Positions 11,000-23,320 of a DNA stretch of 64,000 nt are shown in pieces; within the stretch, counting starts at the first letter, position 1, and each line of letters starts with the position of its first letter. The notes below the pieces were generated by a model. That model saw only the letters and a list, made by a program, of their open reading frames with translations. It made no database searches and was not told where the DNA came from. The stretch is from Siphonodentalium dalli (taxonomy: Eukaryota; Mollusca; Scaphopoda; Gadilida; Siphonodentaliidae). Where the stretch lies: assembly GCA_032622095.1 (NCBI GenBank), contig CP136069.1:82360958-82424957 (forward strand), read 5' to 3'. A program made the position numbers and the translations under genes.

Positions 11000-13900
11000 C
11001 ACTGAGACCAAAATCCCTTTCATGTGGCCAAATTGTTTTGTTCAGTGCCTGCCTATATTCTAAAGTCAAATGTGGAATCATTATCAGAATGAGTAGAGTC
11101 TGAGACTGACCCCAAAATATTATTTCATAAGCACAGGTGTTGCATTGTCCATTGGATTTATCATGGGTGCTGCAGGTGTTGGGCCAGCTCCGTGCCCTTC
11201 AATCCCAACCAGGAGCTCAAACTTCAGTAAATATTTTATGCAGATCTATCCATTAACAAATTAATGGGTACTGGGCCCAATTCAAGTTAAAAAATACCCA
11301 ATCGACTTTAAACACAAATATTCACCTCACCTGAGCCCAAAATCCCTTCAACGTGCCCAAACATTAAATGGGTTACTGGGCCCAATTCAAGTTAAAATTA
11401 TCCATTTGACTATTAAACACAAATATTCACCTCCCCTTCAGCCCAAAATCCCTTCCAGGTGCCCAAATAATTTTGTTTTCGGTGTCTGAGATAACACTGA
11501 CCCCAAAATATTATTTTATAGGTACCAGTCATGAGTGCCATATGTTTTATCATGGGTGGTATGGGTGTTGGACTGATTCCTAAGCCTAAAATACCAATAT
11601 GGCTATTAAAAACACAAATATTCCTCTCCCCTCGCCCAAATTCCCTTCCAGGTAACAAAATATTTTCTGTTGATCGCCTGCCTATACTCTAAAGTCATAT
11701 GTGGAATCATGTTTCATAAATGAGTGTTGTCTGATTGAACACTGACCCCAAAATATGATTCTATAGGCACAGATGCTGTATGGTTTACCATGGGTGCTGT
11801 GGGTGTTGGGCTGGCTCCATACTCTTAAATCCAATACGGGAAATCATTTACATAGGTGCTTACCTATTCAATAACACTAAAAGCCCTGGATGTAGATATC
11901 AATATAAGTTAAATATACCAACTTGACTATTAAAATTCCTAATATTCCACTCCCCTTGACCAGAGCCCAAAATAACTTCCAGGTGCCAAAATATATCATT
12001 TTCAGAATGGGCATAGTCTGAGACCCAGAAAAATGATTTTATAGGCACGGGTGCTGTATGGTTTCATCATGGGTGCCGTGGGTGTTGGGCTGTCACCACA
12101 CCCTTAAAACCCACTGAGGAGCCCAAACTTTTGCACATCTTAAACAGATGAATATATTTCCAAAAACACTAAAAGTACTGGAAGTTGATATCTATAATGG
12201 GTCACAATTCAAGTTAAATATACCAACTTAACTATTAAAAAACCCAAATATTCCCCTCCCCCTGACCAGAGCCCAAAATACCATTCAGGTGCCCAAAGAA
12301 TTGTTTTACCATTGCCTACATATATTCTGAAGTAAACTGGATTAATTTTCAGAATAGGTATAGTCTGAGAGAACACTGACCCAGAAATATGTTTTCATAG
12401 CCGCTGTATGGTTTCATCATGGGTGCCGTGGGTGTTGGGCTGTCACCATCTCCTAAAAACCCACTGAGGAGCCCAAACTTTTGCACATATTCTTATACAG
12501 ATGAAACACTAAAAGTACAGAAAGTAGAAATCTATAATGGGTCACAATTCATGTTAAATATACCAATTTAACTTTTAAAAAACCCAAATATTCCCCTCCC
12601 CCTGACCAAAGCCCAAAATCCCATTCAGATGCCCAAATAAATTTTTTCTCATTGCCTATATATATTCTAAAAGTCAACTGTAGAGTAATTTTCAGAATGG
12701 GTATAGTCTGAGAGATCACCGATTCAGAAATATGTTTTCATAGGCACGGGTGCTGTATGTTTTTTTCATGGGAGCTGTGTGTGTTGGGCTGTCTCCATAA
12801 CTTTAAAACCCACCGTGGAGCCCAAACTTTGTGCAAACCATTTGTATAGATGCATAGTTGCAAACCTATCCAAAAACTATAAAAGTGCTGGAAATAGATA
12901 CCTATAATGGGTCATATGACCCAATTCAAGTTAAATATACCAATTTAACTTGAATTGTCATGGGTGCTGTGGGTGTTGGGCTGTCTCCATACCCTTAAAA
13001 CCCACTAAAGAGCCCAAACTTTTGCAAATCTTCTTATACTGATGCAGATATTTCCAAAAGCACTAGGAGACCTAGAAGTATATACCTTTACAGGACCCAA
13101 TTCCAGTTAAATATACCAATTTAACCATTAAAAAAACCAAATATCCCCCCTGAATAGAGCCCAAAATCCCATTCAGGTGGCCAAATATTTTTTTCCCATT
13201 GCCTCTATATATTCTAGAGTGAAATGTGGAATCATTTACAGAATGGGTATAGTCTGAGAGATGGCTGACTCAGAAATATGTTTTCATAGGCACGGGTGCT
13301 GTATGGTTTTATCATGGGTGCTGTGGGTGTTGGGCTGTCTCAATACCCTTAAAACCCACTGAGGAGCCCAAACTTTGTGCAAACCATTTGCATAGATGCA
13401 TACCTATCCACAAACAACAAAAGTGTTGGAAGTTGATACATATAATGGGTCATATGGCCCAATTCAAGTTAAATATACCAATTTAACTTGAATTGTCATG
13501 GGTGCTGTGGGTGTTGGGCTGTCTCCATACCCTTAAAACCCACTAAGGAGCCCAAACTTTTGCAAATCTTCTTATACTGATGCAGATATTTCCAAAAACA
13601 CTAGGAGACCTAGAAGTATATACCTTTACAGGACCCAATTCCAGTTAAATATACCAATTTAACCATTAAAAAAACCAAATATCCCCCCTGAATAGAGCCC
13701 AAAATCCCATTCAGGTGCCCAAATATTTTTTTCCCATTGCCTCTATATATTCTAGAGTGAAATGTGGAATCATTTACAGAATGGGTATAGTCTGAGAGAT
13801 GGCTGACTCAGAAATATGTTTTCATAGGCACGGGTGCTGTATGGTTTTATCATGGGTGCTGTGGGTGTTGGGCTGTCTCAATACCCTTAAAACCCACACT

Positions 13901-14366
13901 TTGTGCAAACCATTTGCATAGATGCATACCTATCCACAAACAACAAAAGTGTTGGAAGTAGATACATATAATGGGTCATATGGCCCAATTCAAGTTAAAT
14001 ATACCAATTTAACCATTAAAAAAACCAAATATCCCCCCTGACTAGAGCCCAAAATCCCATTCAGGTGCCCAAATATTTTTTTCCCATTGCCTCTATATAT
14101 TCTAAAGTGAAATGTGGAATCATTTACAGAATGGGTATAGTCTGAGAGATGGCTGACTCAGAAATATGTTTTCATAGGCACGGGTGTTGTATGGTTTTAT
14201 CATGGGTGCTGTGGGTGTTGGGCTGTCTCCATACCCTTAATACCCACCGAGGAGCCCAAACTTTGTGCAAACTATTTGCATAGATGCATACCTATCCACA
14301 AACAACAAAAGTGCTGGAAGTAGATACCTAACAGTGATGGAATAGGTTATGTACAGTGCCCAAATT
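11000..14366 (+). repeat. ~350-bp satellite array
   Basis: The marker GTGTTGGGCTG (with variants) recurs near 11170, 11560, 11800, 12080, 12430, 12780, 12970, 13325, 13508, 13865 and 14215. The basic spacing is about 350 bp; short spacings of about 185 bp mark truncated monomers. A longer unit of about 537 bp is duplicated (12960-13490 and 13497-14020). Left copies are more diverged than right copies. No coding potential. Confidence 0.95.
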
Positions 14367-14395
14367 TATGGGAGGCCAAATTCACATTTAATAAT

Positions 14396-14510
14396 GAATT
14401 GCGCTTAAGCGCAAATAATTGCGCTTAAGCGCAAATACCACATATTGTGCTTAAGCGCAAATAGGGCATTTACGCTTAAGCGCAATTAATTGCGCTTAAG
14501 CGTAATTGTG
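14396..14510. repeat. Left palindrome array of element 3
   Basis: Five copies of the palindrome NNGCGCTTAAGCGCNN, some with one changed base, separated by 2-12 bp of A/T-rich spacer. Confidence 0.95.
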
Positions 14511-14818
14511 ACTACTATCTAACCTACCATAAACTATTAGCATGACCTGGTGTATCACCTAGCAACACAAGATGAGCATTGGGCTAATTTTGACCTGTAC
14601 TCAACAGTCAAACTGTGAGTATGTGTTCAACAAGGAGAATGCCCTAATTACATATTATCAGCATCCCTCTATCCAAAGAATTGATGTCGCCTTCCCAGAA
14701 CTCTAGTAATGTTTTGTTTGATGTTTTTAATGTATTTTTGCACAGATTTTAGCCTTTACTATGGTAATATCCTATACATGCATGCGGTGTCACTGCATGA
14801 GGGCTTTCTTACCTCATA

Positions 14819-15028
14819 CAGTAATTCTCTATTTAATCGACTTCTTAACCACAGCAGAATTATGGGTAACTTTTCAGGATTTAATCGGAAATATGGCTTG
14901 TTGCCATTCATCGAAAAGCTCTCGAGAGCTTTCCGATGAATGGCAACAAGCCATATTTCTGACTAAATCCTGAAAAGTTATCCATAATTCTGCTGTGGTT
15001 AAGGAGTCGATTAATTAGAGCATTACTG
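14819..15028. repeat. 210-bp hairpin inside element 3
   Basis: Centred on CTCGAG at 14921-14926 with arms of about 105 bp and only about eight mismatches. Two overlapping frames at 14709-14973 read through one arm and are not treated as genes. Confidence 0.95.
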
Positions 15029-15264
15029 TATGGTTTACTTATTGACTTAAATCAGGGGGAAAAAACCCTATTTTCATATTATCAGCATCCCTGTCCAAAA
15101 AAATGGTGTGTAATTACTGGAGCTTTGGTGTCTCAGTCCTGAAGCTCTAGTTTTTCTTATTAAATCAGCAGCTCTTGCACAAATCTATAGCATTTCCATG
15201 ATCATATAGTGTGAATGTGGTGTCAACGAGGGCTTGCTTCCCTCATATGGTGTGCCTGTATACT

Positions 15265-15410
15265 CGAAAATTTAAGAAAATCAATGTCGCCCCGACTAAT
15301 ACAGAAAGTAATGCTATTGCAAGTAGCCCCAACTAATATATACCGAAGATAATATAATGCTATCACGAATCGCTCCAACTAAAACAGAAGGTGATACTAT
15401 TGCGAGTCAG
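15265..15410 (+). repeat. Three-copy ~50-bp tandem repeat in element 3
   Basis: Three tandem variants of 'CGCCCCGACTAATACAGAA ... GCTATTGCAAGT' lie side by side. Non-coding. Confidence 0.7.
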
Positions 15411-15548
15411 CCATTTTGATAAAGAAGTTGGGCTAGCTCCCTACCCATCCAAACCAATGAAACCAAGAAGTGACATGTCAATAGGAGTTAATGCTAAGTT
15501 ATGGAGAAACCTATTTATTCACCAGGGGTGTTTTGTTACATATAACCA

Positions 15549-15592
15549 TGAATTGCGCTTAAGCGTAATTATTTGCGCTTAAGCGCAATTAA
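15549..15592. repeat. Right palindrome array of element 3
   Basis: Two copies of the GCGCTTAAGCGC-type palindrome next to the right TIR, matching the five-copy array on the left. The array lengths of the two ends therefore differ. Confidence 0.9.
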
Positions 15593-15626
15593 TTATTAAA
15601 TGTGAATTTGGCCTCCCATACAAATT

Positions 15627-16639
15627 GGAGTTAAATGAATGATACTAATTTTAATATTTAAAAAAAATATATAGTTGCCTTAGGCTACACTGAGCCCAAA
15701 ATCGCTTCTAATGAGTTATATGTGCCCAAGTCATAAGTATAGGTCCCAAGTGAACCAGTTTTCAACATATGTAATATATCACACAATTAAAACCCCCCTG
15801 CCAACTGTGACTATAAACATGGCCTAAACGAAGATATATATCTGGTAATTGTTTGTATTATTTTGATTGCAACTGTACTACTCATAGGCGTTATCATTGC
15901 ATTCGTAGTAAAATATCATGTCAGGTCTCATATTGCGCATGTGCTAGCGGATGTTTACATTGTGTGTTTATATTATTTGTTATGGGTGGGTGGTTGGTCT
16001 CCCGTCTGGAGCATTCCCTATTAGTACTTTTCTGGTGTTTGTTTATATTATGATGGTACACATAAAGAGCGTTCTTTGTTGGTGAATTCCTGATATGGAA
16101 CGAATAAAGAGCGTTTATGTCATTTGTGTGTGATTAGCCAGCAGCATTGTGCTGTCTTCTGTAACACATTCAGGCTCTTGCTTAGGTAAAATATAGTAAA
16201 TCTTTATGATAACATGCTGTTTACGCGATGGTCATGGTATATATGAACGAAACTGTATGCGTTTAAATGTTTTTTTTTTTACAGTGATTGGAACAATTAT
16301 GAATATTTTCGACAACTAAGGCATCACGTGCCTTTAACCAATTCCTCAACCAAATCAAGCAGTATTCACACCCATATTTCATTGATCACCTTAAATACTG
16401 GTATTCCCCACATTATTGAAAATTGCAAGACGATCGCGCAGGTCTCAGCATAAAGACATCAAGATAATCATATTGGCTACCAGATAAAGCATAACAACTA
16501 AAAAAAATGACTATAATCACCATCTCACAACCCGACCCCACCCCCACCCCATGCCCCCACCCCTTCTTGCCCATCTCTATACAATAATACACACATTGTA
16601 AATACGCACCCGCACTATATACACCCAATATACGTACAC
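15627..16639. other. Satellite remnant followed by sequence without recognised genes
   Basis: 15627-15740 completes the interrupted satellite monomer (GAGCCCAAAATCGCTTC, TGTGCCCAAGTC). From about 15740 to 16640 I recognise no gene. A pyrimidine-rich stretch of CCCAC repeats lies at 16530-16565. Confidence 0.5.
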
Positions 16640-16775
16640 ATAACACTGTATCATTATACAAGCATAAGGGCCCTGCCCTTACAAGTTAAACTTTTTGTGG
16701 GGTCCTGTTGATATATATGTATTATAATTATATTGAATACGAAATAAATCTTATTGAATCTTGAATCTTGAATCT
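16640..16775 (+). mobile_element. LINE 3' tail with 7-bp terminal repeats
   Basis: Ends in AATAAATCTT followed by three units of a TTGAATC-type 7-mer (about 16752-16775), as non-LTR elements often do in place of poly(A). No ORF2 remains. It sits in the intron next to the AIG1-like exon. Confidence 0.55.
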
Positions 16776-16798
16776 TAAAAGTTTCTACAGGTACTTAC

Positions 16799-16945
16799 TG
16801 AACCAAATGGAAATGCCACTGTAGCAAACATGAAATCTCGAAACTTCTGTAGCTTTGAACGTTTTCTAATGTCAAACTTCGGAGTCAGATTGGTTCCTAT
16901 GATATCATTGATTATACACAGGATGAAGTAGATTACCTGTATGCA
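16799..16945 (-). CDS. Internal exon of an AIG1/FAR-17a family membrane protein
   Basis: The exon is 147 bp (49 codons, phase 0). On the minus strand it is preceded by a pyrimidine-rich tract ending TTATTTCAG and followed by a GTAAGT donor. It encodes a hydrophobic segment (VIYFILCIINDI) and a basic stretch, then KFRDFMFATVAFPFG. The FRD...LAFP pattern is the hallmark after the second membrane helix in AIG1 and ADTRP, which hydrolyse fatty acid esters of hydroxy fatty acids (family knowledge). The next exon, with the catalytic Thr and later His, should lie at lower coordinates but was not found before the repeat region. The first exon should lie above 17000; hydrophobic frames at 17950-18321 are only weak candidates. 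The gene may be functional with long repeat-filled introns, or a relic. Confidence 0.8.
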
Positions 16946-17049
16946 CTGAAATAAGAATAATTTATATGAATTCTCATGTTGGACAAATATAGATAAAGTA
17001 AAATTTACAACGTAAATGATGATCGAACTACAGTGCACAGTACAATACA

Positions 17050-17830
17050 TGTGCACCACCACCAGGGACGTGGCGACAGGGAAGGTTTGGGGTGTCTCAC
17101 CCCCACCAACTTTGGTCAAAATTTTCAAGTTGGAAATTTCATACCTGACACAACATTAGTTGGAAATTTCACACCAACAATAGGTTGAAAATGTTCTTGT
17201 AGTTTGATTTTCAAACAACTTATTGGGGGAATTTATTGTTTTTTGACCAATATTCGTATATAACCTTAGGGGGGTGTCAGATTGTAAATTTTCAACACTT
17301 CGAAAGCTTGTGTCCTTGTCCCTCCCCCGTGGCCAGTCAAAAACAGCTAGTGAATTTATGAAAACAATATTTCCCTACAGTTGGTCAACATTGTCATTGG
17401 AATTGTCATCAGTTGGAAATTTTCTAACCTAAGTGGGAGTGTCAGGTTTGAAATGTCCTACTCTAGGAACTTAGTAGGAAGGCTTGAGCCTTGAGGCTAT
17501 AGTCTAGATGCTATGATTTTGCGATTTTCTTGTTCACATTTCAAAATTTTCTCACACCGGGCCGAACCATGGTCGGCCTAGTGTGTCATGGTCCCTCCCC
17601 CGTGGCCAATACAAAACTTCTAACTAGTTTAAGAAAACAATATTTTACTACATTTGGTCAAAATTGTGAAATGAAAAGGTCATCAGTTGGAGAATTTCCA
17701 ACCTAAGGGTGAGTATGAAATTTGAAATTTCCAACACTAGGAAAGCTTGAGTCAGTCTATAGATGCTAAGATTTTGCGATTTTCTTTTTTAGTTTTTAAA
17801 ATTTTCTCACACCGGGACGACAATGGTTGT
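17050..17830. repeat. 'ggacgtggc' repeat with a two-copy ~268-bp tandem
   Basis: Starts at CCAGGGACGTGGCGACAGGG and shares phrases such as GACACAACATTAGTTGGA and GTGTCAG..TTGGAAA with the internal parts of 31310-32040 and 48975-49690. A tandem pair follows (about 17318-17565 and 17590-17820), anchored by CCCTCCCCCGTGGCCA and TTTCTCACACCGGG. Presumably intronic. Confidence 0.7.
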
Positions 17831-18896
17831 CCTGGTCTCTTGTCGGTAGCAATTTTTAGGTTCAAATATCTGAAATGTTATCATACCGGGTATATAAAAC
17901 CATGGTTTATGAATATATATATAGGCTATTAGGCCTGAGCACTGAGTGCAAGGGGTGCAAATGGAATGATGCAAAACTTGTGTTTGGTCGGATTCAAAGG
18001 GGGCACGACACATGAGATACTCGTGAATGATTAGAACAAATGTAGCAAGAATTGAAACCAGCGTGTAACTGAATATGAATTTAAGATGGCAAAAATAGTT
18101 GATAAACACACATTGGCGAGTTTTGAGAAGAGAACTGACGATAAAGTTACAAACGCTGGAGGGACATCAACGATTCGTATACGTGATTGTTCGAACGAGG
18201 GACAATAATTATAATAACCGTCGAAGAAAGTTAAACCAATGAATCTATACAACAACAAAATCGCAAACAAAATGGCAAACGGTGGAAAATCTAGTGACAG
18301 ATATAACAGGATGTGACTCATTCGATATTATGTGGTTTTACCGAACGGGTACCTGAATTAATTTAAGGCAAAAAATCTACCAAATCAAAATTGTCACCAA
18401 ATCTGTGGATATTAGAAATAAAATGATCGCCGGTGCTAACTCATTTAACAGAAAACTAAGCAACGTACTACGCGACGAGCTTACTGCCAAAATGAAACGA
18501 TTTCCAACAAAACAGTTCAAAATATTTGATCAATAAGTTCTAATTCGAAGAAAACATTGTTGACTTTGATACAAACATGAACTTATTATTTGTGATTGGA
18601 CCTAAGAGTTAGCCAGTTAGCGTAATTAACGAACTAAAGCTAAACCACTCAAATGAGAGTGTCTCTGACGTTTAAAACAATTCTTATCAAAATAATTTTA
18701 TAGATTTCCATCAAATAAAATCCACAAGATACGATAAGGATTATTTCGTGTGGTAATTATTATTAATTACATTCCGTACACAACGATTCGTTAAAATAAT
18801 GGACCCTAATCGTAATTTCGTTCATAAATTAGGCCGATCGTTTATCCGGGTATCTGAGAAACCCAAGACGTAAATAAACGGGCTCACCATGTTACC
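17831..18896. other. Stretch without confirmed genes; weak AIG1 first-exon candidates
   Basis: Minus-strand frames at 17807-18109 and 18031-18321 are hydrophobic, as the AIG1 N terminus would be, and lie upstream of the exon at 16799-16945. I find neither a clear donor site nor the expected aromatic WKFLT-like motif, so no gene is called. 18330-18890 shows nothing recognisable. Confidence 0.35.
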
Positions 18897-20315
18897 CTTG
18901 GAACAAACGTCGCACTACCGACGACTCGAATTCAATTCGAATTAAACTCGAGTTTAATTCCTAATTCGTCTGTTGAAACAAACGTCGCATTTAATTCAAG
19001 ACGAATCTAAATGATTTCTTAAAATGGCATGAGGGTTTTGGTCAAAACGGCTAAAATATGAAGTTATATATCAATTCTAAAACGTAAAATTTAGCAAGAT
19101 AATATGGCTTTTGACTTCCAAGCGACTAAATTAATGTTCATATTCTGAGGAGTGGAAATTGTTTGTTTTATATCGCTATTTCGTAGGTATTTGACACATA
19201 TTTTAGGTTAGACATGATTCTTGGGGTGGTATTTTGCTCTGAACTTGTCTGAAAGAAATCAGGTCCAGTTTATTTGTATACGAAAAATGTTGTACCTTTT
19301 TAACAATTTAATAGCAAGTTGAGGTCAACGCGGTATAACACTATATTGCATCAGTATGCCTATCTAAAACCACGTGGTAAAATAAACATGGCGGTCAGGG
19401 ACGTATAGCTGGAGGGTCTCCGTTGGGGGGGGGGGGCTAATAAATTTGCGTAATGCAATCTGCACCCCGCTTGGCTGTTCATTCACATGCATGGGTGATA
19501 GCCTATTCTAAATGGATCGGTAGACTTGTGATCATGCACTGGGCGGACCATAGTTCTGCCAGTAGAAGAAAAATTAGAGATCTGAACCTGAAAATCCGAT
19601 CATAGTTGGGCACGGTGGGAGAAAAGTCTGAACATGAAAACCGCAAAAACCTATAGCATAAGACAGGCCTCAAGTTTTCCAAGTGTTGGAAAATGTCCAA
19701 CTGATGACCATTTAAGTTCATAATTTTGAACAAAAGAATAGAAAAATAATTAGCAGTTTTTTGGCTGGCCACGGGGTCATGAGGGGCCAGGACACAGGTT
19801 TCCCGACTGATGGCCATTTCAGTCAAAATGTTGGACCAAAAGTAGGAAAATATGCAAATGTTGGTCTAAAAAAAACAAATTCCCCAATAAATCATTGTTG
19901 GAAAATTAAATTACAAGAACAATTTCAACCCATCGTTGATGTTAAATTTGCACACGTCCATGCATAGTAGCAGGTATATATCCAAACGGCATAAATATTA
20001 GTTAGTGCGTCTACTCGCATTTAATATTAAACAAACGTCGCACTTTCGTCGACTCGAATTCAAATACCACCAAATTACGTCATGCTCGTTGGTGTTTTCC
20101 AGTTTCAACTGGAATTCCCTCATTAGCATATCATTATGCAGCTCGTTTGCATTTCTCCGATATAAATTCGAGATCTCAGACGCATCAGCAATTAAATTCG
20201 TGTTGACCACACGCATTCTTCGTCGGTAGTGCGTCTACTCGCATTTATTTGAAACAAACGTCGCACTTTTGTCGACTCGAATTCGAGTCGTCGGTAGTGC
20301 GACGTTTGTTCCAAG
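18897..20315. mobile_element. TIR element with GACTCGAATTCGAGTC palindromes (element 4)
   Basis: The left end CTTGGAACAAACGTCGCAC then TACCGACGACTCGAATTC is the exact reverse complement of 20279-20315. Copies of AACAAACGTCGCA...GTCGACTCGAATTC recur near 18990, 20034 and 20252, and the 20000-20060 segment is duplicated at 20224-20290. A 12-bp poly(G) tract (19425-19436) and a gccacggggtcatga-type block lie inside. No transposase is visible. The target duplication is unclear (gttac/tttac flanks). Confidence 0.85.
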
Positions 20316-20342
20316 GTTTACCCTATTATATTAATTGGCGCT

Positions 20343-20359
20343 GGGGGGGGGGGGGGGGG
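20343..20359 (+). repeat. Poly(G) tract, 17 nt
   Basis: An uninterrupted G run just right of element 4. Other runs of 10-25 C or G occur at about ten places in the window. Confidence 0.95.
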
Positions 20360-20429
20360 CACTCCACTTGAGATACTCTGGCCAGATGGAGAGGCATGTC
20401 CATTTCATACTAATTTTCATTAATTCATA

Positions 20430-20735
20430 ATATTTCATCATGTCGATTTCAACCAAAGTCGACGAACAACTTCATTATGTAACTTTACCCTTTGACCGAA
20501 TTCGCGTGGGCCTGAATATGTATTCCGCTTTGTTCATAATATGTTTTTTCATTCAATTCAAGAAAGTAGTAGGATAGATATGGATTATATAATGCATGTA
20601 TGTAATATGCAGACTTATGATAACAATTAATTCCATATTAAATATTATGCAAATTTCCTTTCAATCTGTAGCCTCTACAGGGCCATGCAGTATCAATTGC
20701 TGTACATTAGTTGGAAAATAAAGCTTTGAATTACA
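20430..20735 (+). repeat. Diverged partial copy D of the 1.9-kb TIR element family
   Basis: Aligns by eye to 31030-31180 of copy A: CATGTCGATTTC, a CATTGACCGA-like block, TATTCCGCTTTGTTC, and TTCAAGAAAGTAGTAGGAT. It then shares TGTACATTAGTTGGAAAATA with copy B. It is the most diverged of the four copies. Confidence 0.6.
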
Positions 20736-22268
20736 CGTGGATCGTGCTGTGGCTGTCACGGTGGGGTTATACTGGTGTAAATGTTTTCTATAGACATCAG
20801 TGCAAATGTTTTAGCGTATACTGTTTACAATATAAATCCTAAGTCCAAATTGTCTTTAAATCTGAGAGATTCGCCTTTTAATCTTGTGTTTTCATAACTA
20901 GTGTCAGATCCGTACTAAAAAAAATAATGTCATATTTCAGACCACACCACAAAATTCAAACTTCACTACAAATGGTTAATTCCTGTACTTATGTCTATTT
21001 TACCTATCGGAAATCACAGGGAAGAGGTGTGATGCATTTTATGCAAAAAACAAACAAGACTATTGACCAATCACGGCCCAGTGTCTATTTTATTCTCTCC
21101 TAACTGCAAGATGTCACTCCGAACCACATGTACACCAGTGTAACCATGCATGAGGCATGTCGCACCGGTAAAAAATAAGGCTTATTCAAGTGTAGCCAGC
21201 AGGGCTATATAGTAGAAATGTGGGTCATGTTATTTTAGTATTTTTTATAGTTATACTTCCATGGTGTAACCAATGAAGTATATTGGTCTTCTATAAGCCT
21301 TATTACTGGTTCGCGATTTTCAAGATGGCCGATGGTTCCATATGGTCCGATTCCTAGCTTTTTATCCAACCCACCGGTAAAAGCCGGTAAAAGGTCAAAG
21401 TTGAGAAGTAGCATCCTTTTGTAAACATTCGACAGCGCGAGCATTTTTATCAATATTTGATTACAGATCCTGTATGGCGCCTCATATCAGCCGAAACATG
21501 TTATTATTATCGATAAGTGCATGTTTATTAGCCAAACTAGGCATGTATATTGCTCTTGTTTCCATGACACTGGTCGAATCGAACTGAAGACAACATAACT
21601 CGTGAATGTCACGCCCCCTTTTGTCAAGAAACTTCTCATAATTTGCTGATAAATAGCGAGTATTTGCGAGAAAAAAAACGCAAAAAGCATATACGTGATA
21701 CACTCAATCCATCTACTGCGCGAAACCTACGTATATTGTATGTAACCAGGGTGATTGTTTAATTTGTTTCATGAAGTTGTCGCACATGCGATTGTGAAAC
21801 GAACTGTTGCCATTTTATTTTGGGAATTCCCAGACTGGAGCCGTATGCTAAAAATAGATGCTACTTCTTAACTTTGACCTCCGGAGACCGAATGGCGGAT
21901 TCACCGCGAGTTAGTGATAATACTTATTGCGACCGTTTTCTGTTTAATTGGAAATACTCAGAAACTAATGGCTGTAGGAACGCGAAATCTCTAGCGAATG
22001 TAGGCACCCAAGGTCTACTGAAATTTAGTAGTATCCGGATTTCGGACCAAAATGTCTTTACGGAGTTATGGCCCTTTTACGATTATGTTTCTCTATTACT
22101 ATTATTATACTCCACACTTTTGCAACCACTATTACTCGGAAAGTATCAGGAGTACCACAGTAAAAGTTCATATGAATGTTGGGGCCAATGAGTTGCGACG
22201 TCATTCATATGAAATAGTTGTCAGTTACTTTATGAGGCGATCTAATTAATAAATAGGATAATAGTTGG
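20736..22268. other. Stretch without recognised genes
   Basis: Only a short inverted pair is seen: GGTCAAAGTTGAGAAGTAGC near 21391 and its near-complement near 21862. The open frames here have no recognisable domain or splice context. Confidence 0.5.
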
Positions 22269-22400
22269 TTGGTTTGATATTATTGGCCTGATATCGGTTT
22301 TATCAGCCCTCGGTAACCTCATATCAGCATTCGACCTTCGGTCTCAGACTGATATCAGGTTACCTCAGGCTGATATCGGGTCTAATATCAAACAAACCAA
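22269..22400. repeat. Foldback hairpin of 132 bp
   Basis: TTGGTTTGATATTATTGG at the left is mirrored by CTAATATCAAACAAACCAA at the right. The arms contain CTGATATC and GGTAACCTCA/GAGGTTACC-type pairs around a central TTCGACCTTCGGTC loop. A related CAGCCCTCGGTGACCTCATA fragment occurs near 54844. A small foldback element without coding. Confidence 0.9.
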
Positions 22401-23320
22401 GTAATATCCTCTAATTATTTTATACCCTCCATGGAATCTATATAAAACTTTCTGGGAAGAGATAGACCATCTTTAATTATTTTTGTTCACTATACCATCC
22501 GGTATGTAAAAACGTAAAAATCTCTTCCGAAGTAGCACTGCTCAAGTTAGGCAAGCTAAATCAAGCAGCATGTTATCGCTTATAATATTTATTGAGCATT
22601 GTTTGCATTTCTGATATCCAATGTTTAGATCCATTTGTGGTTTATTTTAAAGAGTTTGTCATGTACAGATAATCAAAAAGCATACCAAATTCCAGAATGT
22701 GAGCCATTTGAATCCACTGCCCATCCTATGAGCAGCATATTCGTTGGACCTGGTGTGTCTCACATAGTAATATAGAGTGGATGCATATATAGCTGCTGTT
22801 ATAACATGTGTCACGCGGTAACTGTCGATTCCACCCATACTGTGAAATTCTTTTTTCTTTTCTGAAAGGAATTTTATTTTATTTTACTAAGTTTAACAAT
22901 AACAGTATAATTATATTAAAGATGTAATTATCTCTTCCGATATAACAAGTGTTATATAGTTTCCTGTGTATAAAATAATAAATATGAATCGAAGAGCCAT
23001 GTCGGAAACGCTTCTATTAATTAATGTTTATTTTATATCGATGTGAGATAATCGAATGACATATTCGTTAACATTTTAGAATTTTAGATATAGTTATCTC
23101 ACATGACATGCTGTAAACGAACGCGAGCCGTAAAATGCCATTGTATGTATATACTATACCAGAAAATTGGAAATAAAATCAATATTAAATGATGGAGGTG
23201 TTTCCGGACAGAGATCTTCGATTCCTATTTATTATTTATATCCAGGAAACTATACAACATATGGTAAAACAATATTTGCTCACGATAAGCTAATTGATAT
23301 CCATTGATTCATAAGTCACA
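22401..23320. other. Stretch without recognised genes
   Basis: AT-rich sequence. No domain, repeat or splice-bounded exon is recognised. Confidence 0.5.

Larger units (their letters stand above)
14367..15620. mobile_element. TIR element with GCGCTTAAGCGC palindrome ends (element 3)
   Basis: Both ends read inward TATGGGAGGCCAAATTCACA and continue to ATTTAATAATGAATTG-like sequence and a TTGCGCTTAAGCGCAA array. CAAATT is present immediately outside both ends (14361-14366 and 15621-15626), a 6-bp target-site duplication. The element interrupts a monomer of the ~350-bp satellite, whose sequence resumes on the right. Internally it holds a 210-bp hairpin and a diverged direct duplication (14640-14816 and 15066-15253). 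No transposase frame is present, so it is non-autonomous. Confidence 0.9.

Noticed and set aside
14709-14973. Two overlapping frames in element 3
   Set aside because: They run through one arm of a 210-bp hairpin and are unlikely to be coding.
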